From positions 1,783,501 to 1,847,500 of the forward strand of contig NZ_AP017378.1 of assembly GCF_003966735.1 (NCBI RefSeq): a stretch of 64,000 bases of DNA, read 5' to 3'. Below are positions 36,709 through 43,497 of this stretch, piece by piece. Positions within the stretch are counted from its first letter, which is position 1, and every line of letters starts with the position of its first letter. The position numbers and the translations under genes were made by a program. The notes beneath the pieces are model-generated. The model made no database searches. It was not told where the DNA came from and saw nothing but the letters and a program-made list of their open reading frames with translations. The DNA comes from Desulfovibrio ferrophilus (GTDB lineage Bacteria; Desulfobacterota; Desulfovibrionia; Desulfovibrionales; Desulfovibrionaceae).

Positions 36709-37477
36709 CGCCTTTCCGAGGTAAATGATATTGGTACCCGGCCAGCTCGTGCTGGAGTTCCTTTTGAATCTGGCGGGTGTATATAGCCTTCAGGTGGGTC
36801 ACGTAAAGCACGGGTTTGATCTTTAAGCGCTCCACCTTCTGCTTGAGCAAACGCGGCGTCAGATGATCCGATGCCAGGGCCAATCCTTCGAGTTCATTAG
36901 GGAAAGAGCACTCAACAACCAAGTTATTCACAGGGAAGTGCAGGTCATTGACGAAGCTGGTCCAGCCTCCATTGGGGCCGGTATCGCCAGTTACGACAAC
37001 ATGCTCGGCAGGGTCCTCTCCATAGAGAGCAAAACCAGTGGAGCCGGAGGAATGCGGCACAGGGAAGGCAATGACATTCAGTCCGCCAAGATGAAGCGGC
37101 ACGCCAAACTCGATGGGTTCAAGAACAATCGTCGGCTGTTCTTTGGACGGAATCGCTGTAAAATCCGGCCAGATATCATCATTGAAGAGATGGTCTTTCA
37201 GGCTCTTGAGCACACTGATCTGCGAACACACCTGCACGGGGCCCTTGCGTCCGGCAAAGACCGCACTCGCCAGATTATCCGCCAGGAACGCGATATCCTT
37301 GGTGTGGTCGAGATTGGCATGGGAAACCAGGATGTGCGTAATGCGCTCCTGATCCTCGACGTCTAGATATCCGCACACAGCCCCGGCATCGAGAAGAATG
37401 GTGTCGTTGATGCAATAAGACGTCAGGTTATGCCCCGGTTGCCTTGAGCCGGAACACCCCAGCACCTTGAATTTCAT
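36692..37477 (-). CDS. Class II 3',5'-cyclic-nucleotide phosphodiesterase-like metallo-beta-lactamase-fold protein
   Basis: 261 residues. It opens MKFKVLGCSGSRQPGHNLTS and has a metal motif ILVSHANLDHTKDIAFLADN, where the first histidine of the usual HxHxDH is kept but the second is Asn (HANLDH). Later blocks are FPVPHSSGSTGFAL, VVVTGDTGPN and LVVECSFPNE with DHLTPRLL, matching the PDEase_II family. Members hydrolyse cAMP/cGMP; some bacterial ones may act on other phosphoesters. It is the first gene of a pair with folC. Confidence 0.8.
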   Translation of the reverse strand: MKFKVLGCSGSRQPGHNLTSYCINDTILLDAGAVCGYLDVEDQERITHILVSHANLDHTKDIAFLADNLASAVFAGRKGPVQVCSQISVLKSLKDHLFNDDIWPDFTAIPSKEQPTIVLEPIEFGVPLHLGGLNVIAFPVPHSSGSTGFALYGEDPAEHVVVTGDTGPNGGWTSFVNDLHFPVNNLVVECSFPNELEGLALASDHLTPRLLKQKVERLKIKPVLYVTHLKAIYTRQIQKELQHELAGYQYHLPRKGVVYDF

Positions 37478-37724
37478 GCACAGAACTCCCTTGCAGCGCC
37501 AGAGACATACTCACCTCGTCCTGGCAACTGCGCCACATGTTTCCCCAATATCAGAGAACATATCACATCGCTGAGGAGAATTCCAAACATCCGACACTCC
37601 GGCACCACTTTTTTTACGCCGCACCAAGCGGGTCTCAGGGGAATTCGGAATCCAGCTCCTCAGATGGGATACGCAGCCTTGACCCCCATCCCCATCCTGG
37701 AGTATATGTCCCCTCCTTCCGCGC

Positions 37725-37801
37725 GCGCCAGTAGCTCAGTTGGATAGAGCATCGGCCTTCTAAGCCGACGGCCGGGGGTTCGAATCCTCCCTGGCGCACC
37801 A
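37725..37801 (+). tRNA. tRNA-Arg (anticodon TCT), prophage integration site
   Basis: Acceptor GCGCCAG pairs perfectly with CTGGCGC. The D arm is AGCTCAGTTGGATAGAGC and the anticodon stem TCGGC/GCCGA encloses CTTCTAA with anticodon TCT. The T arm is GGGGGTTCGAATCCTCCC-like, and CCA is encoded. An integrase gene begins 107 bases downstream in the same direction, the standard layout for integration into a tRNA 3' end. Confidence 0.96.
37780..37801 (+). other. Probable attL core in the tRNA-Arg 3' half
   Basis: Inferred, not measured: phage integrases adjacent to a tRNA normally recombine within its 3' half, and the tRNA is restored by the phage copy. The exact core can only be fixed from the matching attR repeat, which lies beyond the right edge. 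Confidence 0.5.
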
Positions 37802-37810
37802 AGAATTTCA

Positions 37811-37841
37811 AGGGGTTACGGTTAATCACCGTAGCCCCTTT
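37811..37841 (+). terminator. Terminator-like hairpin after tRNA-Arg
   Basis: AGGGGTTACGG and CCGTAGCCCCT pair (one mismatch) around TTAATCA, followed by TTGTCGTTCTT. Confidence 0.6.
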
Positions 37842-37850
37842 GTCGTTCTT

Positions 37851-37900
37851 GGATAAGTTATGGATAAGTGAGTTGCGAACCCGATGCGCATCGCTTATCC
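37851..37900. repeat. GGATAAG repeats between tRNA-Arg and int
   Basis: GGATAAGT occurs at 37851-37858 and 37862-37869 (11 bases apart, one helical turn) and inverted as CTTATCC at 37894-37900. Repeated short sites next to int are typical arm-type binding sites of tyrosine integrases; the role is inferred. Confidence 0.5.
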
Positions 37901-37907
37901 GTAGAGC

Positions 37908-39098
37908 ATGGCTACTCGCAAGTTCCTCAAGACCCGCTATCGTGGTGTTTACTATCGCGAATCCCCCAACCGTCGCCCTCACCGGGGCCGTGCGGATCGC
38001 TGCTTTGTGATCTGGTACAAGGGCGCAGACAATAAGGGTCACTGGCAGACCATTGGCTGGGCCTCCGAGGGCATCACCCCCGAGTACGCAAGCCAAAAGC
38101 GCAACGACGTGGTCAACACCGTGCGCGACGGCAAGCCCATCCCCGCCAAAGGGGCCAAGCGCTTCACCGTCGGCCAGGCCGTGGAATCCTACGAGGCCTG
38201 GGCGCGCGCCGAGGGTAAGTTTATTGATAAGGAGCTGAGCCGTTGGAACAAGCACATGCGTGCCGCGTTCGCCGCCCTGCCCATTGAGGCCATCACCGTA
38301 GCCATCCTGACAGAGCACAAAGCCAAGCTCGCACGCCTTATGTCCGAACAATCGGTCAACCATTGCTTCTCCTTTGCCCGCCGCGCCATCAACCACGCCA
38401 TCGGCATGGAGCTTTACTCCGGCTCCAACCCCATGCGCTCGCGGCGCAACTCTAAATTTTCTCTGCCCCAGCCAGATAACGAATCCAACCGCTACCTCAC
38501 CCCACAGGAGGCCAAAAGCCTGCTGGCGAACCTGCGCAACCGCTCCAAGCAGCTGCACGACATGAGCTTGCTCTCCCTCAAGACAGGCCTGCGCGCGGTG
38601 GAGATCTTCAGCATCACCGGCGCGGACCTGGACACCTCGGCAGGTGTGATCAGCTTCACGGCCAAGGGTGGCCGCCGCGACTCCATCCCCGCCCCGGCGG
38701 ACATGATCGAGCTGCTGCAGTCCTATAGCCGTGCCCCTGGGGAGCATATCTTCCAGGCGCGCAACGGTGGGCGCATTACCAGTGGCATCAGCTCCGCTTT
38801 TGGCCGCGCCGTTGCCGACCTGAAGCTCAATGAAGGCTGGCCGCGCCCCTGCGACCATGTGATCTTCCACACCCTGCGGCACACGTTTGCCAGCTGGCTG
38901 GCCCAATCCCGCCGGGTCACCCTCCAGGAACTCAAAGAACTCATGCGCCACGAAAAGATCAGCATGACCCTTCGTTACGCCAAGCTTATCCCCGGCCAAG
39001 AGCGTGACCGCCAAGCCATCATCGCCGACGTACTCAAAGCCGCCGACCTCGCCGCTGAAGAAAACACCGACACGGCTACGGACGCCGCCCAAGGCTGA
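37908..39098 (+). CDS. int: Phage tyrosine integrase
   Basis: 396 residues. An N-terminal arm-binding region (RYRGVYYRESPNRRPH) and SAM-like core-binding domain are followed by the catalytic domain with KTGLRAVEIF (first Arg, near 229), HTLRHTFASWLA (His-X-X-Arg-His, near 322) and TLRYAKLIPG with the nucleophile Tyr near 356. It should integrate and excise the element at tRNA-Arg. It faces the HTH gene with only 4 bases between stops. The N-terminus RYRGVYYRES is common in deltaproteobacterial phage integrases. Confidence 0.95.
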   Translation: MATRKFLKTRYRGVYYRESPNRRPHRGRADRCFVIWYKGADNKGHWQTIGWASEGITPEYASQKRNDVVNTVRDGKPIPAKGAKRFTVGQAVESYEAWARAEGKFIDKELSRWNKHMRAAFAALPIEAITVAILTEHKAKLARLMSEQSVNHCFSFARRAINHAIGMELYSGSNPMRSRRNSKFSLPQPDNESNRYLTPQEAKSLLANLRNRSKQLHDMSLLSLKTGLRAVEIFSITGADLDTSAGVISFTAKGGRRDSIPAPADMIELLQSYSRAPGEHIFQARNGGRITSGISSAFGRAVADLKLNEGWPRPCDHVIFHTLRHTFASWLAQSRRVTLQELKELMRHEKISMTLRYAKLIPGQERDRQAIIADVLKAADLAAEENTDTATDAAQG

Positions 39099-39102
39099 CC
39101 GC

Positions 39103-39429
39103 CTACAACAGGCCATCATCGTCCACCGTCAACACTGCTTGCTTCACAAAAAAATTATCCAGCGCCGCACGCGGATACAACACTTGCTTGCCGTGGCGTG
39201 TGTACCGAGGCCCGCGCCCCTCGGAGCGCCACAGCTCCAGCGTCCGCCGCGACACACCATAGAGCTTGGCCACCTCTCGCGTCGTGAACGCTTGGCGATG
39301 TTGATACGGATTCTCCGCCTCGCGCACGAAGACGATCTGTCCACTCTCGGCAAGGGCAGCCAAAGCGTCCTGAAATGCCTCCGTAGCAATGTCCCTGAAC
39401 CCTTTGCCCAATAAGTTTTCACCGCTCAT
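39103..39429 (-). CDS. Excisionase-like helix-turn-helix protein
   Basis: 108 residues from the ATG at 39429 (GAGGG upstream, ATGA overlap with the preceding gene); the open frame extends to 39870 but the extension is only a shadow of neighbouring genes. The core QAFTTREVAKLYGVSRRTLELWRSEG followed by PRYTRHGKQVLYPRAAL is a MerR/excisionase-type DNA-binding domain (helix_turn_helix_17). Located tail to tail with int, so it is a good candidate for the excisionase or a regulator of int. Alternative: a general phage transcription factor. Confidence 0.75.
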   Translation of the reverse strand: MSGENLLGKGFRDIATEAFQDALAALAESGQIVFVREAENPYQHRQAFTTREVAKLYGVSRRTLELWRSEGRGPRYTRHGKQVLYPRAALDNFFVKQAVLTVDDDGLL

Positions 39430-39674
39430 TTGATTCCCTCCTCTCGTTCCGTGTCCGCCACCAGCACACCCGGCAGCACCTTTTGAAATCCTTCCGGCAC
39501 ACGCACGGCCTGCACCTCTGCCCCGCGAAAGGTCCGCAGATGATCCTGCCGCACGCGCCCCTGCACATGCTGAAATCCAACCCAGAACCCACGCGCATCG
39601 CGCCGGTCCACCCGCACCACAACGGGCCTCTGTTTGCCCCGCTGCATCATGATATCCATCCCTGGTTGCAGCAT
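39426..39674 (-). CDS. Small phage hypothetical protein
   Basis: 82 residues. Start at 39674 is supported by GGAGGT 5 bases upstream. It is rich in short beta-like stretches (QRPVVVRVDRRDARGFWVGFQHVQGRVRQDHLRTFRG), reminiscent of a small SH3-like barrel, and ends overlapping the HTH gene by ATGA. No family recognised. It belongs to the leftward early operon. Confidence 0.65.
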   Translation of the reverse strand: MLQPGMDIMMQRGKQRPVVVRVDRRDARGFWVGFQHVQGRVRQDHLRTFRGAEVQAVRVPEGFQKVLPGVLVADTEREEGIK

Positions 39675-39677
39675 CCG

Positions 39678-39892
39678 TTACCTCCCTAGGCTGGCGAACA
39701 AACCATTTGCCCAAGCCAGCGTGTACCAAAGCGACAGGACGAACATGCCCCACTGCCGCGCCCGAAACGTCTCGCGGATCCAAAACGGCTGGGCGGCAAG
39801 TTAAGGGCGCAGCCCACCAAAAGGCTCCCCTGGGCGATAAAGAAAATCGCACCACCAGAGAGCACGGCAAGAATGATCTGCAACCAGTTCAT
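39678..39892 (-). CDS. Small membrane protein, possibly made by frameshifting
   Basis: Starts at 39892 (GAGGA upstream). The direct frame gives 68 residues ending at 39686: a hydrophobic helix (IILAVLSGGAIFFIAQGSLL) and then an odd Arg/Gly/Ser/Cys tail. A -1 shift at the GTTTTG run near 39783 would instead continue into a second hydrophobic helix (WGMFVLSLWYTLAWANGLF) and stop at 39678-39680, inside the ribosome site of the next gene. The shifted reading looks far more protein-like. Either programmed frameshifting, two overlapping genes or a frameshift mutation is possible; span given is for the shifted reading. Confidence 0.4.
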
Positions 39893-39963
39893 GCTGGCAT
39901 CCTCATGCGTAAAGCACTATGTAGCTTTGATTGTTTAGAACAATGACCTAAAGGAGCTGCACA

Positions 39964-40902
39964 GTGGCTAACCCCAAGCATCTCGAAATTCTTCTGACTG
40001 GCGTCACAAAATGGAATAAATGGCGGGATGACAATCCCCACATAACCCCTGATCTGAGCGGGGCGAACCTTCAGGGAAAAAACTTGCAGAAGGTTAATTT
40101 CCAAGATGCACTCATTGGAAAAGCAAACCTCAAAAATGCGAACCTTGATGATGCAAATCTTCAAGGTGCCTATCTCGCACAAACAAATCTTAAATATGCA
40201 CGGCTTTGGAATGCAAACCTCCAAGCGGCAGAACTTCCAGCCGCCAACCTTGAGAAAGCAGAAATTCCTAGATCGAACCTCAAAAATGCAAATCTCTCGT
40301 GCGCAAATCTCAAGGGCGCTGATATGGGCAGCGCAAACCTCAAACGAACATTGCTCATGGATACAAGGGTTCAAAAAACTAATTTCAGGGGTGCCCAACT
40401 TGATGAAGCTGACGTCCGCAACATTTCCTACAAGCAATGGGGAATATCCCGAGGAGGATACCGAGACATCGAGCTCGGCAACTGCCACGGCAGTCAGCAA
40501 TTTCGAAGATTCGCCATGGACCAAGACTTCATCGAAGAATTTCGCGTTCACAACAAACACTGGCGCTTTTGGCTTCTCTACATCCCCTGGCTGATCCTTT
40601 GCGACTGTGGGCGCTCGTTTATGCTGTGGCTGGGATGGTGCATTGCAGCGGCTGTTGGATTCGCTTTTGCGTATGAGCACATCGGTGTAGATGCCTTTCA
40701 CCTGTCCAACGGTCTTGCCTGGAACTTTGACACCCTGCTCTACTACTCCACAGTCACCATCACGACTCTGGGCTTCGGCGATGTGACCCCAATTACCGCA
40801 CAGGCAAAACATTGGGTTATGGCAGAGGTTATACTCGGATACATTCTGCTGGGCGGTTTGATTTCCATCATGTCCACCAAACTTACTCGCCGTAGCGGCT
40901 AA
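39964..40902 (+). CDS. Pentapeptide-repeat / potassium-channel fusion
   Basis: 312 residues, GTG start with AAGGAG upstream. Residues 30-152 are pentapeptide repeats of the A(N/D)LXX type (GANLQGKNLQKVNF, NANLDDANLQGA), forming a right-handed helix. Two membrane helices (about 217-240 and 284-305) flank a pore loop STVTITTLGFGDVTP with the TLGFGD selectivity filter of potassium channels. So a 2-TM channel is fused to a pentapeptide sensor-like domain. It lies alone on the plus strand within a leftward phage operon and looks like a lysogenic cargo gene. A role in defence or host fitness is inferred. Confidence 0.85.
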   Translation: MANPKHLEILLTGVTKWNKWRDDNPHITPDLSGANLQGKNLQKVNFQDALIGKANLKNANLDDANLQGAYLAQTNLKYARLWNANLQAAELPAANLEKAEIPRSNLKNANLSCANLKGADMGSANLKRTLLMDTRVQKTNFRGAQLDEADVRNISYKQWGISRGGYRDIELGNCHGSQQFRRFAMDQDFIEEFRVHNKHWRFWLLYIPWLILCDCGRSFMLWLGWCIAAAVGFAFAYEHIGVDAFHLSNGLAWNFDTLLYYSTVTITTLGFGDVTPITAQAKHWVMAEVILGYILLGGLISIMSTKLTRRSG

Positions 40903-40960
40903 TCCGAAGGCTTCAGTCGTCCATTTTTCGGAACAATAAGACTCTGAGGACGCCCAAGAC

Positions 40961-41233
40961 TCACAGGTGCTCATATTCATCCCTCCATCCATCACCACAA
41001 AGCGACTCCAACGCCTTCAGCTCGCTGACCAGCAGTTCAGCCCGGCGGCGTAGGCGCGAGGCTTCGCCCTGCTCGCCCGAAAATTTCTTGATGGAGTTAA
41101 ACAGTGAGAACGCCGTCATGGCGGAGCACAACACCACAGCCCTGCCCTCGCGAGCCGCTAGGTCCGGATCCATGGCGCGCCGGGCGCGTCCCAGAGCCCG
41201 ACGAATACCCGGAGAAACTACCGCGCTATTCAT
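40961..41233 (-). CDS. Small phage hypothetical protein
   Basis: 90 residues. Start at 41233 has GGGGAG upstream and overlaps the end of the small membrane gene. It is positively charged (many Arg) with helices (SRLRRRAELLVSELKALESL) and a hydrophobic centre (AVVLCSAMTAFSLFNSI). No family recognised. The last gene of a run of four overlapping leftward genes. Confidence 0.6.
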   Translation of the reverse strand: MNSAVVSPGIRRALGRARRAMDPDLAAREGRAVVLCSAMTAFSLFNSIKKFSGEQGEASRLRRRAELLVSELKALESLCGDGWRDEYEHL

Positions 41234-41357
41234 CGCCCACTCTCCCCGCCAGGCTCCCCACCAGACGAAGCACCTCGCTCGTCACGGCCACAGCCAACCA
41301 CAGCCCCAGGGCAAAATATCCCGCCCCAAGGGCATCGGCCCACAGTGCGCTGCTCAT
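41226..41357 (-). CDS. Tiny membrane protein
   Basis: 43 residues, coding from the ATG at 41357 to TAG at 41226. Its start overlaps the previous stop (ATGA at 41354-41357) and its end overlaps the next start, so it is embedded in a coupled operon. It reads MSSALWADALGAG followed by YFALGLWLAVAVTSEVLRLV, one hydrophobic helix. Too short for a family call; holin-like or accessory membrane roles are possible. Confidence 0.6.
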   Translation of the reverse strand: MSSALWADALGAGYFALGLWLAVAVTSEVLRLVGSLAGRVGDE

Positions 41358-41572
41358 GACGCCACCTTGCGCAGCACAATCCCCCGGTAGCCACAGCGCC
41401 GCAGATCAGCCAGCAGACGCACGAAGGAAGGCAAATCCGGCTCTAGTTCCAACTGGCGCTCCACAAGCCGACCGTGCTTATCCTCAGCCACGATAACCGC
41501 CCGGGCAGGCTCAGCCGTCTCAGGTGTGGCCACAGGCGGAACAATGGGAAGTCGATAGGTATCCACAAGCAT
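41354..41572 (-). CDS. Small phage hypothetical protein
   Basis: 72 residues from the ATG at 41572 (AAGGAGAACGCC upstream). Starts MLVDTYRLPIVPP and ends with FVRLLADLRRCGYRGIVLRKVAS. No family recognised; composition is natural and both ends overlap or abut neighbours in the leftward operon. Confidence 0.6.
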   Translation of the reverse strand: MLVDTYRLPIVPPVATPETAEPARAVIVAEDKHGRLVERQLELEPDLPSFVRLLADLRRCGYRGIVLRKVAS

Positions 41573-41582
41573 GGCGTTCTCC

Positions 41583-41819
41583 TTACCTGTCCCCGGCCGG
41601 GAGCTGACGTTCACGCCAATCCGCGCAGGACGACGGAGGAGGCGACGCAACACCACGGGCCACGTTGCAATGCATCCGGCGGCCCACCATCTCCAGCATA
41701 GCCAGTGCCGCAGTCACGGAGGATTCATCCTCCTCACGGCAAACCTGCTCGCTCCGCAAATCCAAAGCGATCTGCTTCATCTTGCGCAAAGTGCTATCGA
41801 ATTGGTTCAAGGCGTCCAT
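41583..41819 (-). CDS. Small phage hypothetical protein
   Basis: 78 residues from the ATG at 41819 (GGAGG directly upstream). The N-terminal half is a helix pair (DALNQFDSTLRKMKQIALDL ... SVTAALAMLEMVGRR) and the C-terminus is disordered (SPPPSS). No family recognised. Same leftward operon; 10 bases before the next gene. Confidence 0.55.
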   Translation of the reverse strand: MDALNQFDSTLRKMKQIALDLRSEQVCREEDESSVTAALAMLEMVGRRMHCNVARGVASPPPSSCADWRERQLPAGDR

Positions 41820-41996
41820 GACTTCCTCCATGCTGTTTGCGAGGCGGGCGCAGTGGCCACACGTCGGTTAAGGAGTGAGTGAACGATCGTTGCACCAGGG
41901 GATGCGGGGAAACCGCCGAGTGGCAAATGGGGGTAAACGGCCTCCCCGCGTTGGAGGGGATACGGTTACTCCCCAGGGGCAACGAGCACGGCACGG
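41820..41996. other. Gap between CII-like gene and small phage genes
   Basis: Contains the 10-base palindrome AACGATCGTT near 41883 and several GGGG-rich runs. A 66-codon minus-strand frame spans part of it but overlaps the next gene and has no ribosome site, so it is not called. Confidence 0.4.
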
Positions 41997-42464
41997 CTAT
42001 CCGTCTTGCGGTGCGTTGCGCAGGGCCTGCAGGCCGGAGAGCGTGGCCATGGCCTCCTCAATCAGCTCATACAATTCGCGCATGAGCCGACGCGCCTCGT
42101 CCGGGCTGATGTGGTTGTCAGCCACACTGCGCTCGCCCACGCGGGCCACATCGCCCAGTTCGCGAAACATGCGCCCCATGGAAAGCACCAGATCAGCCGC
42201 GTCCATGGGCTCTGGATCAAACTTGAGGCCACCCAAACGAACCTGGGAATGCAGCCAATCCAAAAGCAACGTGTTGCCGCAGGCCACGCAGAACCGCGCC
42301 ACGGTTGGCAGGCTGGGCCAGTAGTTTTCTGAGGAGAATATGCGGTTGGCGTTGGACGCCGCCCAACCGACCTCGGCGGCGATCTCGTCGCGCGTTTTGC
42401 CGGACTTGCTCACGGAGAGTTGAATTGCGTCGTACAGGCTGAGCTTTTCGAGATTCAAAGACAT
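41997..42464 (-). CDS. CII-like phage regulatory protein (Phage_CP76 type)
   Basis: 155 residues. The N-terminal half SLYDAIQLSVSKSGKTRDEIAAEVGWAASNANRIFS looks like a lambda-repressor-type helix-turn-helix, and SLPTVARFCVACGNTLLLDWL is characteristic of the CII/CP76 group of phage regulators. The C-terminal half is helical (DEARRLMRELYELIEEAMAT). AGAGGA precedes the ATG. Probably controls the switch between lysogeny and lysis. It lies downstream of the small HTH gene in the leftward operon. Confidence 0.8.
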   Translation of the reverse strand: MSLNLEKLSLYDAIQLSVSKSGKTRDEIAAEVGWAASNANRIFSSENYWPSLPTVARFCVACGNTLLLDWLHSQVRLGGLKFDPEPMDAADLVLSMGRMFRELGDVARVGERSVADNHISPDEARRLMRELYELIEEAMATLSGLQALRNAPQDG

Positions 42465-42534
42465 GATGTAATTCCTCTTGCTTTCTCATGTTGTCGGCAC
42501 GCGCCGACACCTTCATTGATTGATGTACGGTGGA

Positions 42535-42807
42535 TCAGGCGATGGAAGAGCTGGAACTGCGCTTCCCCTCGCGAGGATCAGGAAGCAATTCACGAGGCAC
42601 TCCAGCCTGCACGAGCCGCTCGATGCGTTCACGCGGAGCACGACGGCCAGAAATGATCATGGACATCATCTGCGGGCTGACACCTGCTGCACGAGCCAAT
42701 TCGCGTGATTCCAGGCCATACGTCACCATCCACGCCTTGAGACGCGCTTGACGGTTAGGTTTTTGGAGGTGTAGGGATTCACATAAGTTAACAATTATTT
42801 TTTCCAT
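42535..42807 (-). CDS. Small HTH regulator (Cro/YdaS-like)
   Basis: 90 residues. A helix-turn-helix is visible in ARLKAWMVTYGLESRELARAAGVSPQ followed by MMSMIISGRRAPRERIERL, like small Cro- or YdaS-type phage regulators. GGAGAG precedes the ATG at 42807. As first gene of the leftward operon, directly opposite the repressor-like gene, it is the likely Cro/Cox counterpart. The tail ends in a serine run. Confidence 0.75.
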   Translation of the reverse strand: MEKIIVNLCESLHLQKPNRQARLKAWMVTYGLESRELARAAGVSPQMMSMIISGRRAPRERIERLVQAGVPRELLPDPREGKRSSSSSIA

Positions 42808-42907
42808 AAGTGACTCTCCATGGCTGGTGTTTGCTGTTTCACCCAGTCGTTAAGTGAAGTGATATTCCAGAATTTCGTAGTCGGCAACTAAAATTTCGGA
42901 TTTTATA
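42808..42907. promoter_or_regulatory. Divergent immunity control region
   Basis: Between the leftward HTH and rightward repressor genes. AATTTCG is repeated at 42871-42877 and 42892-42898, 21 bases apart (two helical turns), a good operator candidate. On the minus strand TTGCCG, a 17-base spacer and TATCAC form a possible leftward promoter overlapping one repeat. Confidence 0.55.
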
Positions 42908-43330
42908 GTGAAGAATTCTTACAGCATCGGATTAGCCGAACGATTACAATCGGTTATATCATCCGAAAAAATACAAAAAAAGAAGCTCGCAGAGCTCGGC
43001 GAGATCACGACACAAACAATGTCGGATTATCTCTCCGGGAAAACACTCCCAAGCGCTAAAGCCTTGACCAATTGGATAAAAAATTTCGAATTAAACGCTA
43101 ATTGGGTCCTCACTGGTGAAGGCTCCATGTTCCGAGACGAACGGGGGCAATCCAAAGACGAAGACATTGAAACAAAGACCGAACTAGGAAAGGAGCTCGC
43201 TGATATCAAAACAACACTCCAAACAGTTGGAGCCAGCGAGGAAGAAATAAAGCAGGCGCTACTCGACTACGTTAGCGGTGGCAGATCTCCACTGAAGATT
43301 GCCACAGGCACCGACGACGATTCACGCTAA
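42908..43330 (+). CDS. CI-like phage repressor
   Basis: 140 residues, GTG start with weak upstream GGA. The N-terminus holds an XRE-type DNA-binding domain (LAERLQSVISSEKIQKKKLA ... TTQTMSDYLSGKTLPSAKAL) ending in NWVLTGEGSMF, a phrase typical of phage repressors. The C-terminal part is a short helix and tail, and no peptidase or cleavage motif is seen, so it is unlike LexA-type repressors. Transcribed away from the HTH gene, as expected for a repressor of the leftward operon. Confidence 0.8.
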   Translation: MKNSYSIGLAERLQSVISSEKIQKKKLAELGEITTQTMSDYLSGKTLPSAKALTNWIKNFELNANWVLTGEGSMFRDERGQSKDEDIETKTELGKELADIKTTLQTVGASEEEIKQALLDYVSGGRSPLKIATGTDDDSR

Positions 43331-43344
43331 TAGCAGGCAAAAGC

Positions 43345-43387
43345 AGAGGCGACGGCATCCCACGCGGGACACTGACGCCTCTTTTTT
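43345..43387 (+). terminator. Terminator after the repressor gene
   Basis: AGAGGCG pairs with CGCCTCT around a loop with its own small stem (TCCC/GGGA), followed by TTTTTT. It also marks the composition break into the AT-rich island. Confidence 0.85.
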
Positions 43388-43497
43388 AAAATACACAAAT
43401 AGACTTACACATTGCATTAAAACAACACCACATAGAAAGAAAAGCATTATGCATACCGAAAGAATATGTAATCAAATGATATAAAAAAAATATAATA

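Noticed and set aside
39103-39870. A 255-residue open frame on the minus strand containing the HTH domain
   Set aside because: Only the last 108 codons have a ribosome site and family match; the rest overlaps two better-supported small genes in other frames.
41794-41994. Minus-strand 66-codon frame between the CII-like and small phage genes
   Set aside because: No ribosome site, odd His/Pro/Arg composition and overlap with the preceding gene.
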